DNA of 64,000 nt, from contig JBKBLR010000007.1 in NCBI GenBank assembly GCA_046296195.1, forward strand, positions 1-64,000, in the 5' to 3' direction. Below are positions 49,098-56,758 of the stretch, piece after piece. Positions within the stretch are counted from its first letter, which is position 1. Each line of letters starts with the position of its first letter. The translations under genes were made by a program, and so were the position numbers. Source of the stretch: Amphiplicatus sp046296195. Lineage in GTDB: Bacteria > Pseudomonadota > Alphaproteobacteria > Caulobacterales > Parvularculaceae. The notes under the pieces are model-generated. The model was not told the DNA's origin. It ran no database searches and saw only the letters and a list, made by a program, of their open reading frames with translations.

Positions 49098-49714
49098 TGC
49101 TCCGTCTGCTGATCTTTCTCCTGTGGGTCGTGTTCGCCGCCTTTGCGGTCACGGTTCTCCTGACCCTCGGCGAAGCCGTGAAGATCGAGGCCTTCGGCTG
49201 GCGCATGGATGTCCCGGCGGGCGTCGCCGGGGCGACGCTCGCGCTGCTTCTTGCGGCGACCGCGCTTGTCGTCAGCCTCTGGAACGGCTGGTCCGCCCTG
49301 CGGCGTCGCTCGCTGCTGCGGGCGGTGCTGAAGCGGCGCGAGAAGGGCGTCGCAGCGCTCGTCGAGGCCGCGCTCGCCCATCAAGCGGCGGATTATCGAA
49401 AGTCCGAGAGGCTGGCGGGAAAAGCGGCCAAGCTCCTCGACCGCGACGTGATCGCGACATTGTTCGCGGCGCCGGCGCCGGTCGCGATCGACCTCGACCC
49501 GCCGCCGGCCGAGGCCGAGACCCAACCGCCCGATGAAGAGGACAGGACCGTGCTTGCGCCGCCTACGGAGGAAGTCTCCGCGCCGGCGCTGATCGGGCAA
49601 TGCCCGGAGCCCGCGACGCCCGCGCCGCCCGATGCGGGCGCGATCGCGCCCGAACAGGCGGACGCAGAGGAAACACCCGATCGCACCATCGCGGCGGCGC
49701 GCCAGATCAGCTGA
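49097..49714 (+). CDS. short HemY-N-like membrane protein
   Basis: This 205-residue protein has two membrane spans (about 3-25 and 40-65) and a basic cytoplasmic segment ('GWSALRRRSLLRAVLKRREKGVAALVEAALAHQAADYRKSERLAGKAAKLL') typical of the HemY N-terminal domain. Usual alphaproteobacterial HemY continues with TPR repeats to 400-500 residues. Here residue 115 onward is instead a Pro/Ala/Glu/Asp-rich tail, and the frame ends just before dapB. It overlaps the Mic60-like gene by one base. It is either a naturally short variant or an eroded gene; I see no frameshift that would restore TPRs. Confidence 0.75.
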   Translation: MLRLLIFLLWVVFAAFAVTVLLTLGEAVKIEAFGWRMDVPAGVAGATLALLLAATALVVSLWNGWSALRRRSLLRAVLKRREKGVAALVEAALAHQAADYRKSERLAGKAAKLLDRDVIATLFAAPAPVAIDLDPPPAEAETQPPDEEDRTVLAPPTEEVSAPALIGQCPEPATPAPPDAGAIAPEQADAEETPDRTIAAARQIS

Positions 49715-49725
49715 GAGGGACGCCC

Positions 49726-50493
49726 ATGAGCGAAATTCAAATCGTCGTCGCCGGCGCCGCCGGCCGCATGGGCGAGGCGATTCTTGAGGAGGCGCGGGCG
49801 CAAGGCGTTGCTGTCGCGGGCGCGCTCGAACGTGAAGGACATGGGTCGGTCGGCACGGCTTTGGCCGGCGTCACCATCTCTGACCGGCCCGGCGCGCTCG
49901 CCGGCAAGGGCGTCCTCATCGACTTCACGACGCCGCAGGCGAGTCTTGCGGCGGCGCGGCTGTGGGCGGGTTCCGGCGCGCCTTTGGTGATCGGCACGAC
50001 GGGCTTCTCCGCCGGCGAAGAGGCGGAGATCAAGGCCCTCGCCGCGCGCGCGCCGATCGTGAAATCCGGCAATTTCTCGCTCGGCGTCAATCTTCTGGCG
50101 GCGCTGGTGAAAAAAGCGGCGGCGGCGCTCGGCCCCGACTACGACATCGAGATCGTCGAGGCGCATCATCGCGCCAAGGTCGATGCGCCCTCGGGAACGG
50201 CGCTTCTGCTCGGCCGCGCGGCCGCGGCGGGCCGCGGCGAATTGTTAGAAGAAAAGCTGAGGCTTGACCGAAAGGGAGCGCGAGAGACCGGCGCGATCGG
50301 CATGGCGGTCATCCGCGGCGGCGGGATCATCGGCGATCATGACGTCACCTTCGCCGGCGCCAGCGAGACGGTCACGCTCTCGCATCGCGCGCTTGACCGT
50401 TCGCTGTTCGCCAAAGGCGCTCTCGCCGCCGCACGCTGGGCCGCCGCGCAGCCCCCCGGGCTTTATTCGATGGCGGAAGTTCTGGGTCTTTAA
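49726..50493 (+). CDS. dapB: 4-hydroxy-tetrahydrodipicolinate reductase
   Basis: This 255-residue enzyme acts in lysine and meso-diaminopimelate synthesis, which peptidoglycan requires. Motifs are 'IVVAGAAGRMGEAILEEA' (NAD(P)H binding), 'VLIDFTTPQAS', 'PLVIGTTGFSAGEEAEI', 'KSGNFSLGVNLLAALVKKAA' and 'DIEIVEAHHRAKVDAPSGTALLLG' (catalytic His/Lys). Length is normal. The start has AGAGGGA at good spacing, 11 bases after the short hemY-like gene. Confidence 0.96.
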   Translation: MSEIQIVVAGAAGRMGEAILEEARAQGVAVAGALEREGHGSVGTALAGVTISDRPGALAGKGVLIDFTTPQASLAAARLWAGSGAPLVIGTTGFSAGEEAEIKALAARAPIVKSGNFSLGVNLLAALVKKAAAALGPDYDIEIVEAHHRAKVDAPSGTALLLGRAAAAGRGELLEEKLRLDRKGARETGAIGMAVIRGGGIIGDHDVTFAGASETVTLSHRALDRSLFAKGALAAARWAAAQPPGLYSMAEVLGL

Positions 50494-50578
50494 CCGCGCG
50501 TCAACCCTGTTTGCCTTCCGAACCTTAACCTTCGCCATGCGAGTCTTCCTGCGGCTTGGATCAAGGATCGGGGCGCGC

Positions 50579-51094
50579 ATGCTGAAAGAAATGGCGATAG
50601 CAGCCGGGGTCGTCGTGATCGGCGCCGTTCTGGCGGTGCGCCAGCTCGACGAGCCGGGGCCCGTCGCTGACGGCGCGGGCGCGCCGACCGCATTCGCCGC
50701 CGCTGTCGTCCCGGCGGCGCGATCCGGCGAGGTGAGGCTCGCCGCCGGCGCCAATCACCAGTTCTTCGTCACCGCCGCGGTCAACGGGCGCCCGTCATCC
50801 TTTCTCGTCGACACCGGGGCGAGTTTCGTCGCGCTTCGCGATTCCGACGCGCGCGCCGCCAACATCTATGTGTCCTGGGCGGATTACAAACATCCGGTCC
50901 GAACCGCGAACGGCGAGACGAAAGCGGCGCTGATCGAGGTCGATGTCATCGAGATCGACAAGATCCGCGTCGAGAAGGTGCAGGCCTTCATTCTTCCCGA
51001 CGAACAGCTCGGCATGAATCTCCTCGGCATGAGCTTTCTGTCGAAACTCGACAGCGTCGAGGCGCGCGGACGCGAACTGATCCTTCGGGGCTAG
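50579..51094 (+). CDS. membrane-anchored clan AA aspartic protease (TIGR02281-type)
   Basis: This 171-residue protein has an N-terminal membrane span (about 5-22) and one retropepsin-like domain with the catalytic triad Asp78-Thr79-Gly80 in 'SSFLVDTGASFVAL', followed by 'VRTANGETKAALIEVDVIEIDKIRVEKV' and 'LGMNLLGMSFLSKL'. As a single-domain protease it should act as a dimer, with the active site probably periplasmic. Its targets are unknown. ATG 50579 has a GGAT/GGGG purine tract upstream; ATG 50537, 14 codons earlier, lacks one. It converges on the UbiH-family gene with a 4-base overlap of stop codons. Confidence 0.87.
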   Translation: MLKEMAIAAGVVVIGAVLAVRQLDEPGPVADGAGAPTAFAAAVVPAARSGEVRLAAGANHQFFVTAAVNGRPSSFLVDTGASFVALRDSDARAANIYVSWADYKHPVRTANGETKAALIEVDVIEIDKIRVEKVQAFILPDEQLGMNLLGMSFLSKLDSVEARGRELILRG

Positions 51095-52323
51095 CGCATC
51101 ATCAGCGCCGGCAGGCGCCCGACATCGGCGCCGGCTTGCCGCATGAAGAAAGAGCGCAACGGGCCGACGGCGTTGACGGCGCCCATGCCGAGGTCCCGCG
51201 CGAGCCGCAACGGCGCCCAGTCATTCGAAAACAGGCGGTTCAGGGCGTCGGTGCCGAAGGCGAGCATCGCTGAATCGAACCGCCGCCAGCGCTGGTAGCG
51301 GTCGAGCGTCGCCATCGAGCCGATGTCGAGGCCGAGGCTGGCGGCGTCGCCGAGCGTTTCGGCGAGCGCGGCGATGTCCTTGACGCCGAGATTGTAGCCC
51401 TGGCCCGCGATCGGGTGGATCGCATGCGCCGCATCGCCGATCAGGGCAAGGCGCGGCGCAGCGAAGGACTGCGCAAGATGGAAGGCGAGGGGATAGCCGA
51501 AGCGCGGCCCGGCGAGCGAGAGCCGCCCGAGATAATCGCCGAATCGACGCGACAGTTCGGCGAGGAACGCCGCGTCGTCAAGTGCAAGGAAGGCGGGCGC
51601 CGCCTTGCTGCGCTCGGTCCAGACGATCGACGAGCGATTGTCCGTTAGCGGAAGAATGGCGAAGGGTCCTGCAGGCAGGAACAGCTCCTGCGCGACCCCT
51701 TGATGCGGGCGCTCATGCGCGACGGTCGTCACGATAGCCGTCTGCGCGTAGCGCCAGCTGTTGACGCGAACGCCGGCCGCCGCGCGAAGCGGCGAGGCTT
51801 TGCCGTCCGCGGCGATGATCAACGCGGCCTCAAGCGCCGTCCCGTCCGCGAGGGAAAGCCGCGCCGCGCCGCCTGAGAAATCAGGCGCGCCGGCTCGCGC
51901 CGGCGCAAAAAGGCGGATGCGCGGCGCAGCCGCGATGCGGTCATAGATCGCAGCGCGCAGCATGCGGTTCTCGACGATGAAGCCGAGCGGCTCGCCGGTT
52001 TCGAGTTCGCGGCTGTCGAAATGAAGGTGAAAGGCCGAGGCTGCGCTCCGGCGCATCGGGGACGGCGCGCGGCCATCGGTGACGAGAATGTCGCGAATGG
52101 GTTCGGCGTGATGCTCGATCGCCGGCCACAGCCCCAGACGCCGGAAGACGCGCGCCGAGGCATAGGCGAGCGCCGTCGTGCGGCTGTCGAAGCTTTCCTC
52201 GCACAAGCGCGCCGGCGATTCTGCATCGATGAGCGCGACATCGAGCCCCTCATGGGCGAGCGCCAGCGCGCAGAGCCCGCCTGCAAGGCCGCCGCCGACG
52301 ATGATCGCGTCATGCCGATCCAT
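51091..52323 (-). CDS. UbiH/UbiF/VisC-family FAD hydroxylase
   Basis: This 410-residue flavoprotein has the GxGxxG motif 'AIIVGGGLAGGLCALALAHEGLDVALIDAE', the DG region 'AALIIAADGKASPLRAAAGV' and the FAD-closing 'PRLALIGDAAHAIHPIAGQGYNLGVKDIAALAE', all characteristic of ubiquinone-biosynthesis hydroxylases. Which ring carbon it hydroxylates cannot be decided from the sequence. Its stop codon overlaps that of the convergent aspartic protease gene. The TorF porin gene lies upstream on the same strand. Confidence 0.9.
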   Translation of the reverse strand: MDRHDAIIVGGGLAGGLCALALAHEGLDVALIDAESPARLCEESFDSRTTALAYASARVFRRLGLWPAIEHHAEPIRDILVTDGRAPSPMRRSAASAFHLHFDSRELETGEPLGFIVENRMLRAAIYDRIAAAPRIRLFAPARAGAPDFSGGAARLSLADGTALEAALIIAADGKASPLRAAAGVRVNSWRYAQTAIVTTVAHERPHQGVAQELFLPAGPFAILPLTDNRSSIVWTERSKAAPAFLALDDAAFLAELSRRFGDYLGRLSLAGPRFGYPLAFHLAQSFAAPRLALIGDAAHAIHPIAGQGYNLGVKDIAALAETLGDAASLGLDIGSMATLDRYQRWRRFDSAMLAFGTDALNRLFSNDWAPLRLARDLGMGAVNAVGPLRSFFMRQAGADVGRLPALMMR

Positions 52324-52397
52324 GCGTCGCAGGATCGGCGACGGTGCCCCGCCGGTAAAGGCCTTGCTGGCCCTTGCGGCGAAGCGCCGCCGTATCG

Positions 52398-53198
52398 TCA
52401 GAAGCTGGCGGTGATGGTGAAGATTCCCGTCGGCGCACCGATGCCATAGCGGTAGCCGGGGTTGATGAGCTGGAACGCCGCCGCCTCCGAGCGAGAAATG
52501 CTGGTGTCGACATAGGTCGCGGAGAGCGCGATCGGCCCCCAGGGGAGAGCGACCGACACGCCGGCCGACCAGTCGAAATAGCTCCCCGTCGGCGACGCCA
52601 CCCAGCCGTTCGGGCCGGCGCCGGGATTGCCGTCGGAATAGCCGATCTGCGCATTGAGGGTGATCGGCGAATCCTCAATCGCCGCGCTGGCCTTCGCGTA
52701 GACATAGATGTTGTCCTCTTTGTCGCCTGCGAGCGACAGCGCCGACTGCTTGAAGGCGTAGTTCGCGCCGACCGTCAGCGTCGACGGTCCGAAACTGCGC
52801 GCCAGCGACGCGTATAGCTCGCCGTAACTCGTATTGTCCGAGCCTTGCGGGAAAACATACCAAATGACGCCGCCGTCGACGGTCACGGAACCGATGTCGG
52901 TCGAATAACCGCCAAAGAGGTCGAGCTCGAGATTGGCGCCGCCAAAGGTCCCCCAGCCCGACAGGTTCGACGCCCAGGTCCCGACATAGAACCCGCTTTC
53001 ATGCGCGGCTTTCAAGCCGCCTTGCAACGCGAGGTCGTTCTCGGTCTGCGACACGCCGCGGAAACGATAATCCGTTGCGATCGTGACATTGGCGGAAAGG
53101 CTGATGGAGCTCTTCGTCGAAGGCTCGTCTTCGGCAGCAGCGCCGAAGGGCGCGGCGATGGCGGCGAACACGACAAGATAGAGTGCAGCAATCCGCAT
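52398..53198 (-). CDS. TorF-family outer-membrane porin (Gcw_chp)
   Basis: This 266-residue protein has a signal peptide (1 to about 22, ending in AAAEDEP) and the TorF/Gcw_chp barrel pattern: 'LSANVTIATDYRFRGVSQTENDLALQGGLKAAHESGFYVGTWASNL' then alternating strands, ending 'IFTITASF' with terminal Phe. Members are often found beside glnK-amtB, as here, and have been suggested to aid nitrogen-compound uptake. A perfect AAGGAGG precedes the start. It is divergent from the P-II gene with 348 bases between. Confidence 0.88.
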   Translation of the reverse strand: MRIAALYLVVFAAIAAPFGAAAEDEPSTKSSISLSANVTIATDYRFRGVSQTENDLALQGGLKAAHESGFYVGTWASNLSGWGTFGGANLELDLFGGYSTDIGSVTVDGGVIWYVFPQGSDNTSYGELYASLARSFGPSTLTVGANYAFKQSALSLAGDKEDNIYVYAKASAAIEDSPITLNAQIGYSDGNPGAGPNGWVASPTGSYFDWSAGVSVALPWGPIALSATYVDTSISRSEAAAFQLINPGYRYGIGAPTGIFTITASF

Positions 53199-53546
53199 GG
53201 CGAATACCTCCTTGCGCAGCGGGCTTCATCCCTCGCCCCTTCGCCGGCGATCGCCGATCAGCGTTTCTCCCAGGATCGTCACGCTACGGAGGATTTGATG
53301 CGGCGCACAACCCACTGTCACGGACCTGAGAAAAACACTTCGCAAATGTTGCATGAATAGCACAAACGGCCTTTGTAAAGTCCGCTGATAGCATTATCGG
53401 CTAAATTAGGATAAAATTTCACCCCAGGGAGGCAATTTATGCTGCTGCACTGCAATAAATTTATTGCGTCGCAAAAGCGGCGCGATAGGATTGCGCCGTA
53501 GCCGGACGATTCGGCCTTGGAAATGCGACAGCAGGAGGGCGCGCCC
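53199..53546. other. intergenic control region between TorF porin and P-II genes
   Basis: This 348-base spacer separates the divergent porin and glnK genes and holds both promoters. It contains an AT-rich centre (about 53340-53470) and a perfect 16-bp palindrome at 53452-53467. I looked for GG-N10-GC sigma54 elements in both directions and found none convincing. The peptide-coding frame at 53353 (11 codons) has no support as a gene. Confidence 0.5.
53452..53467. promoter_or_regulatory. perfect 16-bp palindrome upstream of glnK
   Basis: GCAATAAATTTATTGC reads the same on both strands. It lies 80 bases upstream of the P-II start, in the divergent spacer. It looks like a dimeric regulator's operator. 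It does not match the NtrC consensus well. Confidence 0.55.
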
Positions 53547-53885
53547 GTGAAATTCATTTCCGCCGTCATCAAGCCGCAAAAGCTCGACGAAGTCCGCGCC
53601 GCCTTGCAGGCGGCCGGCGTCAGCGGCCTCACCGTCACCGATGTGCGAGGCTACGGCCGACAAAAGGGGCATACGGAGGTTTATCGGGGCGCCGAGTACA
53701 GCGTCGATTTCCGCCTGAAGGTGAAGATCGAAATCGCAGTAGCGTCAGAGCGCGCTGCTCCGGTCGTCGAGGCGATCCGCAACGCCGCCAACACAGGCTC
53801 GATCGGCGACGGAAAGATTTTCGTGTTCGATCTGTTGGATGCGATCCGGGTCCGCACGGGCGAGACCGGACCAGCGGCGCTATAA
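53547..53885 (+). CDS. glnK: P-II nitrogen regulatory protein
   Basis: This 112-residue trimeric signal protein reports 2-oxoglutarate, ATP/ADP and glutamine status. The T-loop 'GYGRQKGHTEVYRGAEYSVDF' contains the uridylylated Tyr51. 'FISAVIKPQKLDEVRAAL' and 'ANTGSIGDGKIFVFDLLDAIRVRTGE' are the conserved framework. The start is GTG 53547 with GGAGGG 6-9 bases upstream; an upstream ATG at 53517 would add an N-terminus foreign to the family. It is 15 bases before amtB, so it should bind and block that channel when nitrogen is ample. Confidence 0.95.
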   Translation: MKFISAVIKPQKLDEVRAALQAAGVSGLTVTDVRGYGRQKGHTEVYRGAEYSVDFRLKVKIEIAVASERAAPVVEAIRNAANTGSIGDGKIFVFDLLDAIRVRTGETGPAAL

Positions 53886-53900
53886 TGAAGGGGCGGAGCG

Positions 53901-55313
53901 ATGAAGAACCTTATCAGGATATCTGCTGCGGCGGTCTTCTTCGGCGGGGCGATGATGTCGGCGGCGCATGCTGGGGCGGCGCCGGACAAGGGCGACACCG
54001 CCTGGATGCTGGTGTCGACGATCCTCGTTCTCCTGATGATCGTTCCGGGGCTCGCGCTCTTCTACGGCGGCCTTGTGCGCGTGAAGAACATGGTGTCGAT
54101 GTTGAGCCAGATTGCGGCGGTGACGGTGATCGGCGTCGTCACGTGGGCGCTGTGGGGCTACAGCCTCGCCTTCACGGACGGCGGCGCCCATGACCCCTTC
54201 GTCGGCGGCTTTTCACGGCTGTTCCTCGCCGGCGTCACGTCGGAAAGCGTCGCGGCGACGTTCTCGACCGGCGTCTACATTCCGGAATTCGCCTTCATCG
54301 CCTTTCAGGGCACGTTCGCCTGCATCACCGCAGCGCTCGTTCTAGGCGGCGTCGCCGAGCGCATGAAATTCTCCGCGGTCGTGCTCTTTGCAATCTTCTG
54401 GCCGCTCGTCGTCTATTACCCGATGGCGCACATGGTGTGGTGGTGGCCGGGGCCGGATGCGATCGCCGCCGATCCGGAAGCGCCGGTGCGTTCGGGTCTC
54501 CTCTGGAGCTTCGGCGCGCTCGACTTCGCCGGCGGAACGGTCGTTCACATCAATTCCGGCGCCGCCGCGCTTGTCGGCGCGCTCATTCTCGGCGCGCGCC
54601 ACGGCTACAAGCGCGACCTCATGCTGCCGCATTCACTGACGCTGACGACCGTGGGCGCGGGCCTTCTCTGGGTCGGCTGGTTCGGCTTCAACGCCGGCTC
54701 CAACCTCGAAGCCAACGGCTACGCCGCGCTGGCGATCGTCAATACGTTCATCGCCGCCGCCGCGGCCGCCTTCTCATGGATGCTCGCGGAATGGGCGACC
54801 AAGCAGAAGCCGAGCCTTCTCGGTCTCGCCTCCGGGCTTGTGGCGGGGCTTGTCGCGGTGACGCCCGCCGCCGGCTTCGCGGGTCCTGGCGGCGCGCTCG
54901 TTCTCGGCCTCGTCGTCAGCCCGATTTGCCTCGTCTTCTGCTCGACGATCAAGCACGCGCTCGGCTATGACGACAGCCTCGACGCGTTCGGCATCCATGG
55001 CGTCGGCGGCATCGTCGGCGCGATCGGCACGGCGATCGTCGTCAACCCGGCGCTCGGCGGCGCCGGCGTCGTCGACTACACGACCTGCGCGCTCGACGGC
55101 GACATCTCGACCTGCGACGTCGCCGCCTATGCGCTCGGGGCCCAGCTCATCGCCCAGATCAAGGCGGTCGCCGTCACGCTCGTCTGGTCGGGGATCGGCA
55201 GCGCCATCGTCTTCTCCGGCATCAAGCTCCTTACCGGCGGACGCGTGCCGAAGGAGATCGAAGTCGAGGGGCTCGACCTTCGCGAACATGGCGAGGCCGC
55301 CTATCATGCCTGA
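53901..55313 (+). CDS. amtB: AmtB ammonium transporter (first copy)
   Basis: This 470-residue channel has an N-terminal signal sequence and eleven predicted membrane spans. Conserved elements include 'MIVPGLALFYGGLVRVKNMVSML', 'AHMVWWWPGP', 'DFAGGTVVHINSGAAALVGALILG' (first pore His), 'WFGFNAGSNLEANGYAALAIVNTF' and 'LDAFGIHGVGGIVGAIGTAIV' (second pore His). It lies 15 bases after glnK in the standard operon order and is followed by a second transporter. Confidence 0.95.
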   Translation: MKNLIRISAAAVFFGGAMMSAAHAGAAPDKGDTAWMLVSTILVLLMIVPGLALFYGGLVRVKNMVSMLSQIAAVTVIGVVTWALWGYSLAFTDGGAHDPFVGGFSRLFLAGVTSESVAATFSTGVYIPEFAFIAFQGTFACITAALVLGGVAERMKFSAVVLFAIFWPLVVYYPMAHMVWWWPGPDAIAADPEAPVRSGLLWSFGALDFAGGTVVHINSGAAALVGALILGARHGYKRDLMLPHSLTLTTVGAGLLWVGWFGFNAGSNLEANGYAALAIVNTFIAAAAAAFSWMLAEWATKQKPSLLGLASGLVAGLVAVTPAAGFAGPGGALVLGLVVSPICLVFCSTIKHALGYDDSLDAFGIHGVGGIVGAIGTAIVVNPALGGAGVVDYTTCALDGDISTCDVAAYALGAQLIAQIKAVAVTLVWSGIGSAIVFSGIKLLTGGRVPKEIEVEGLDLREHGEAAYHA

Positions 55314-55365
55314 TGCGGCGCGCGGGCGCTTCACCTTCGGGCGAAGCAGGCTATGCCGCTCGGTC

Positions 55366-56682
55366 ATGATTCTGCGAAACATCGTCCGCCTTGTCGCGCT
55401 CGGCGCGCTCATTCTCGCGCCGGGCGCGGCGGTCGCTGAGGAAAACCATCTTCAGGACATCGGACCGGCGAGCGAGACCTCGGTCTTCGTCTTCAACACG
55501 TTGTTCCTGCTTCTCTCCGGCATGGTGGTGATGTTCATGGCCGCCGGCTTCTGCCTCGTCGAGACAGGTCTCGTCCGGGCGAAAAACGCCGCGGCGATCG
55601 CGCTCAAGAACGTGTCGATCTATGCGGTCGCGAGCCTCATGGTCTGGCTCACCGGCTACAATCTCATCTTCGGCGTCGAGAAGGGCGGACTGCTCGGGAC
55701 GTTCGGTCTGTGGTCGCCGCTTGATGACGATCCAGTCGGCGCGGGCCGCGCCTCCGCCGCCTTCTGGTTTTTCCAGGCCGTTTTCGTCGCCACGGCGGCG
55801 TCGATCGTTTCCGGCGCGCTCGCCGAACGGGTGAAGTTCTGGGCGCTCATGATCTTCACCGCGGCGCTCACGGGGCTCATCTATCCGATCGCGGCGTCAT
55901 GGGAATGGGGCGGGGGGTATCTCGACGCCGACTGGGGGTTCGCCGATTTCGCCGGCTCGACGCTCGTCCATTCCGTCGGCGGGTGGGCCGCGCTCGCCGG
56001 CGCGCTCATCATCGGCGCGCGGCGCGGCAAATACGCCGGCAAACGCGTGACGCCGCTGCCGGGTTCCAACCTGCCGCTGGCCGCGCTCGGCGTGTTCGTC
56101 CTTTGGCTCGGTTGGTTCGGCTTCAATGGCGGCTCGCAGCTGGCGCTCGGCTCGGTGACGGACGCGCTCGCGGTCGCCAGGGTCATCGTCAACACCAACA
56201 TGGCGGCGGCGGGCGGCGTCGTCGCGGCGCTCATCATGACGTCGCTCATCTACAAGAAGATCGACATCACCATCGTCCTCAACGCAGCGATCGGCGGCCT
56301 CGTCGCCATCACCGCCGAGCCGCTCGCGCCGGCGATCTGGCAGGCGGTCTTCATCGGCGCTTTCGGCGGCGTCATCGTCACTGTCGGGGTGCCGCTGCTT
56401 GACCGGCTCAAAATCGACGACGTCGTCGGCGCCATCCCGGCGCATCTCTTCTGCGGCATTTGGGGCACGCTCGTCGTTCCATGGACGAACGCGAACGCGA
56501 CCCTTCTCGGTCAACTCGTCGGCGTCGCGCTCGTCGCTCTGTTCGCCTTCGGCGTCAGCGCGCTCTTCTGGGTGGCGATCAAATATTCGATCGGCGCCCG
56601 CGTCAGCGCCGACGCCGAACAGCTTGGCCTCGACAAGGCCGAGCTTGGCCTTGAGGCCTATCCGGAATTCGTGAAGTCCTAA
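55366..56682 (+). CDS. AmtB-family ammonium transporter (second copy)
   Basis: This 438-residue protein has a signal sequence ending 'APGAAVAEEN' and the Amt fold: 'MFMAAGFCLVETGLVRAKNAAAIALKN', 'DFAGSTLVHSVGGWAALAGALIIGARRGK', 'LPLAALGVFVLWLGWFGFNGGSQLALG' and 'DDVVGAIPAHLFCGIWGTLVVPW'. It is from a different Amt clade than the first copy (Cys in 'FCLVETG', 'HSVGGW'), so it is not a recent tandem duplicate. ATG 55366 is preferred; ATG 55306 would overlap the first copy and hide the signal peptide. No separate promoter is visible, suggesting one glnK-amtB-amt operon. Confidence 0.93.
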   Translation: MILRNIVRLVALGALILAPGAAVAEENHLQDIGPASETSVFVFNTLFLLLSGMVVMFMAAGFCLVETGLVRAKNAAAIALKNVSIYAVASLMVWLTGYNLIFGVEKGGLLGTFGLWSPLDDDPVGAGRASAAFWFFQAVFVATAASIVSGALAERVKFWALMIFTAALTGLIYPIAASWEWGGGYLDADWGFADFAGSTLVHSVGGWAALAGALIIGARRGKYAGKRVTPLPGSNLPLAALGVFVLWLGWFGFNGGSQLALGSVTDALAVARVIVNTNMAAAGGVVAALIMTSLIYKKIDITIVLNAAIGGLVAITAEPLAPAIWQAVFIGAFGGVIVTVGVPLLDRLKIDDVVGAIPAHLFCGIWGTLVVPWTNANATLLGQLVGVALVALFAFGVSALFWVAIKYSIGARVSADAEQLGLDKAELGLEAYPEFVKS

Positions 56683-56683
56683 T

Positions 56684-56701
56684 GGTTAACGCGCGTTAAC
56701 C
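56684..56701. promoter_or_regulatory. perfect 18-bp palindrome upstream of ftsK
   Basis: GGTTAACGCGCGTTAACC is fully self-complementary. It contains two TTAA half-sites six bases apart, close to the CtrA consensus TTAA-N7-TTAA but one base short. It begins 2 bases after the Amt stop codon and ends 57 bases before ftsK. It could be an ftsK promoter operator or, less likely, a short terminator stem without U-tract. Confidence 0.55.
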
Positions 56702-56758
56702 CACTTTCGGCGCTCTCGTGGCATGACACGGCCTGTTGTTTGAGCATCCGGTCCGCTT

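Noticed and set aside
53353..53388. 11-codon frame upstream of glnK
   Set aside because: Too short, with no ribosome-binding site and no conservation information.
53281..53546. Possible sigma54 promoter for glnK
   Set aside because: The only GG-N10-GC spacing found (near 53291) has poor flanking consensus and lies far upstream. Other candidates have an 11-base spacing.
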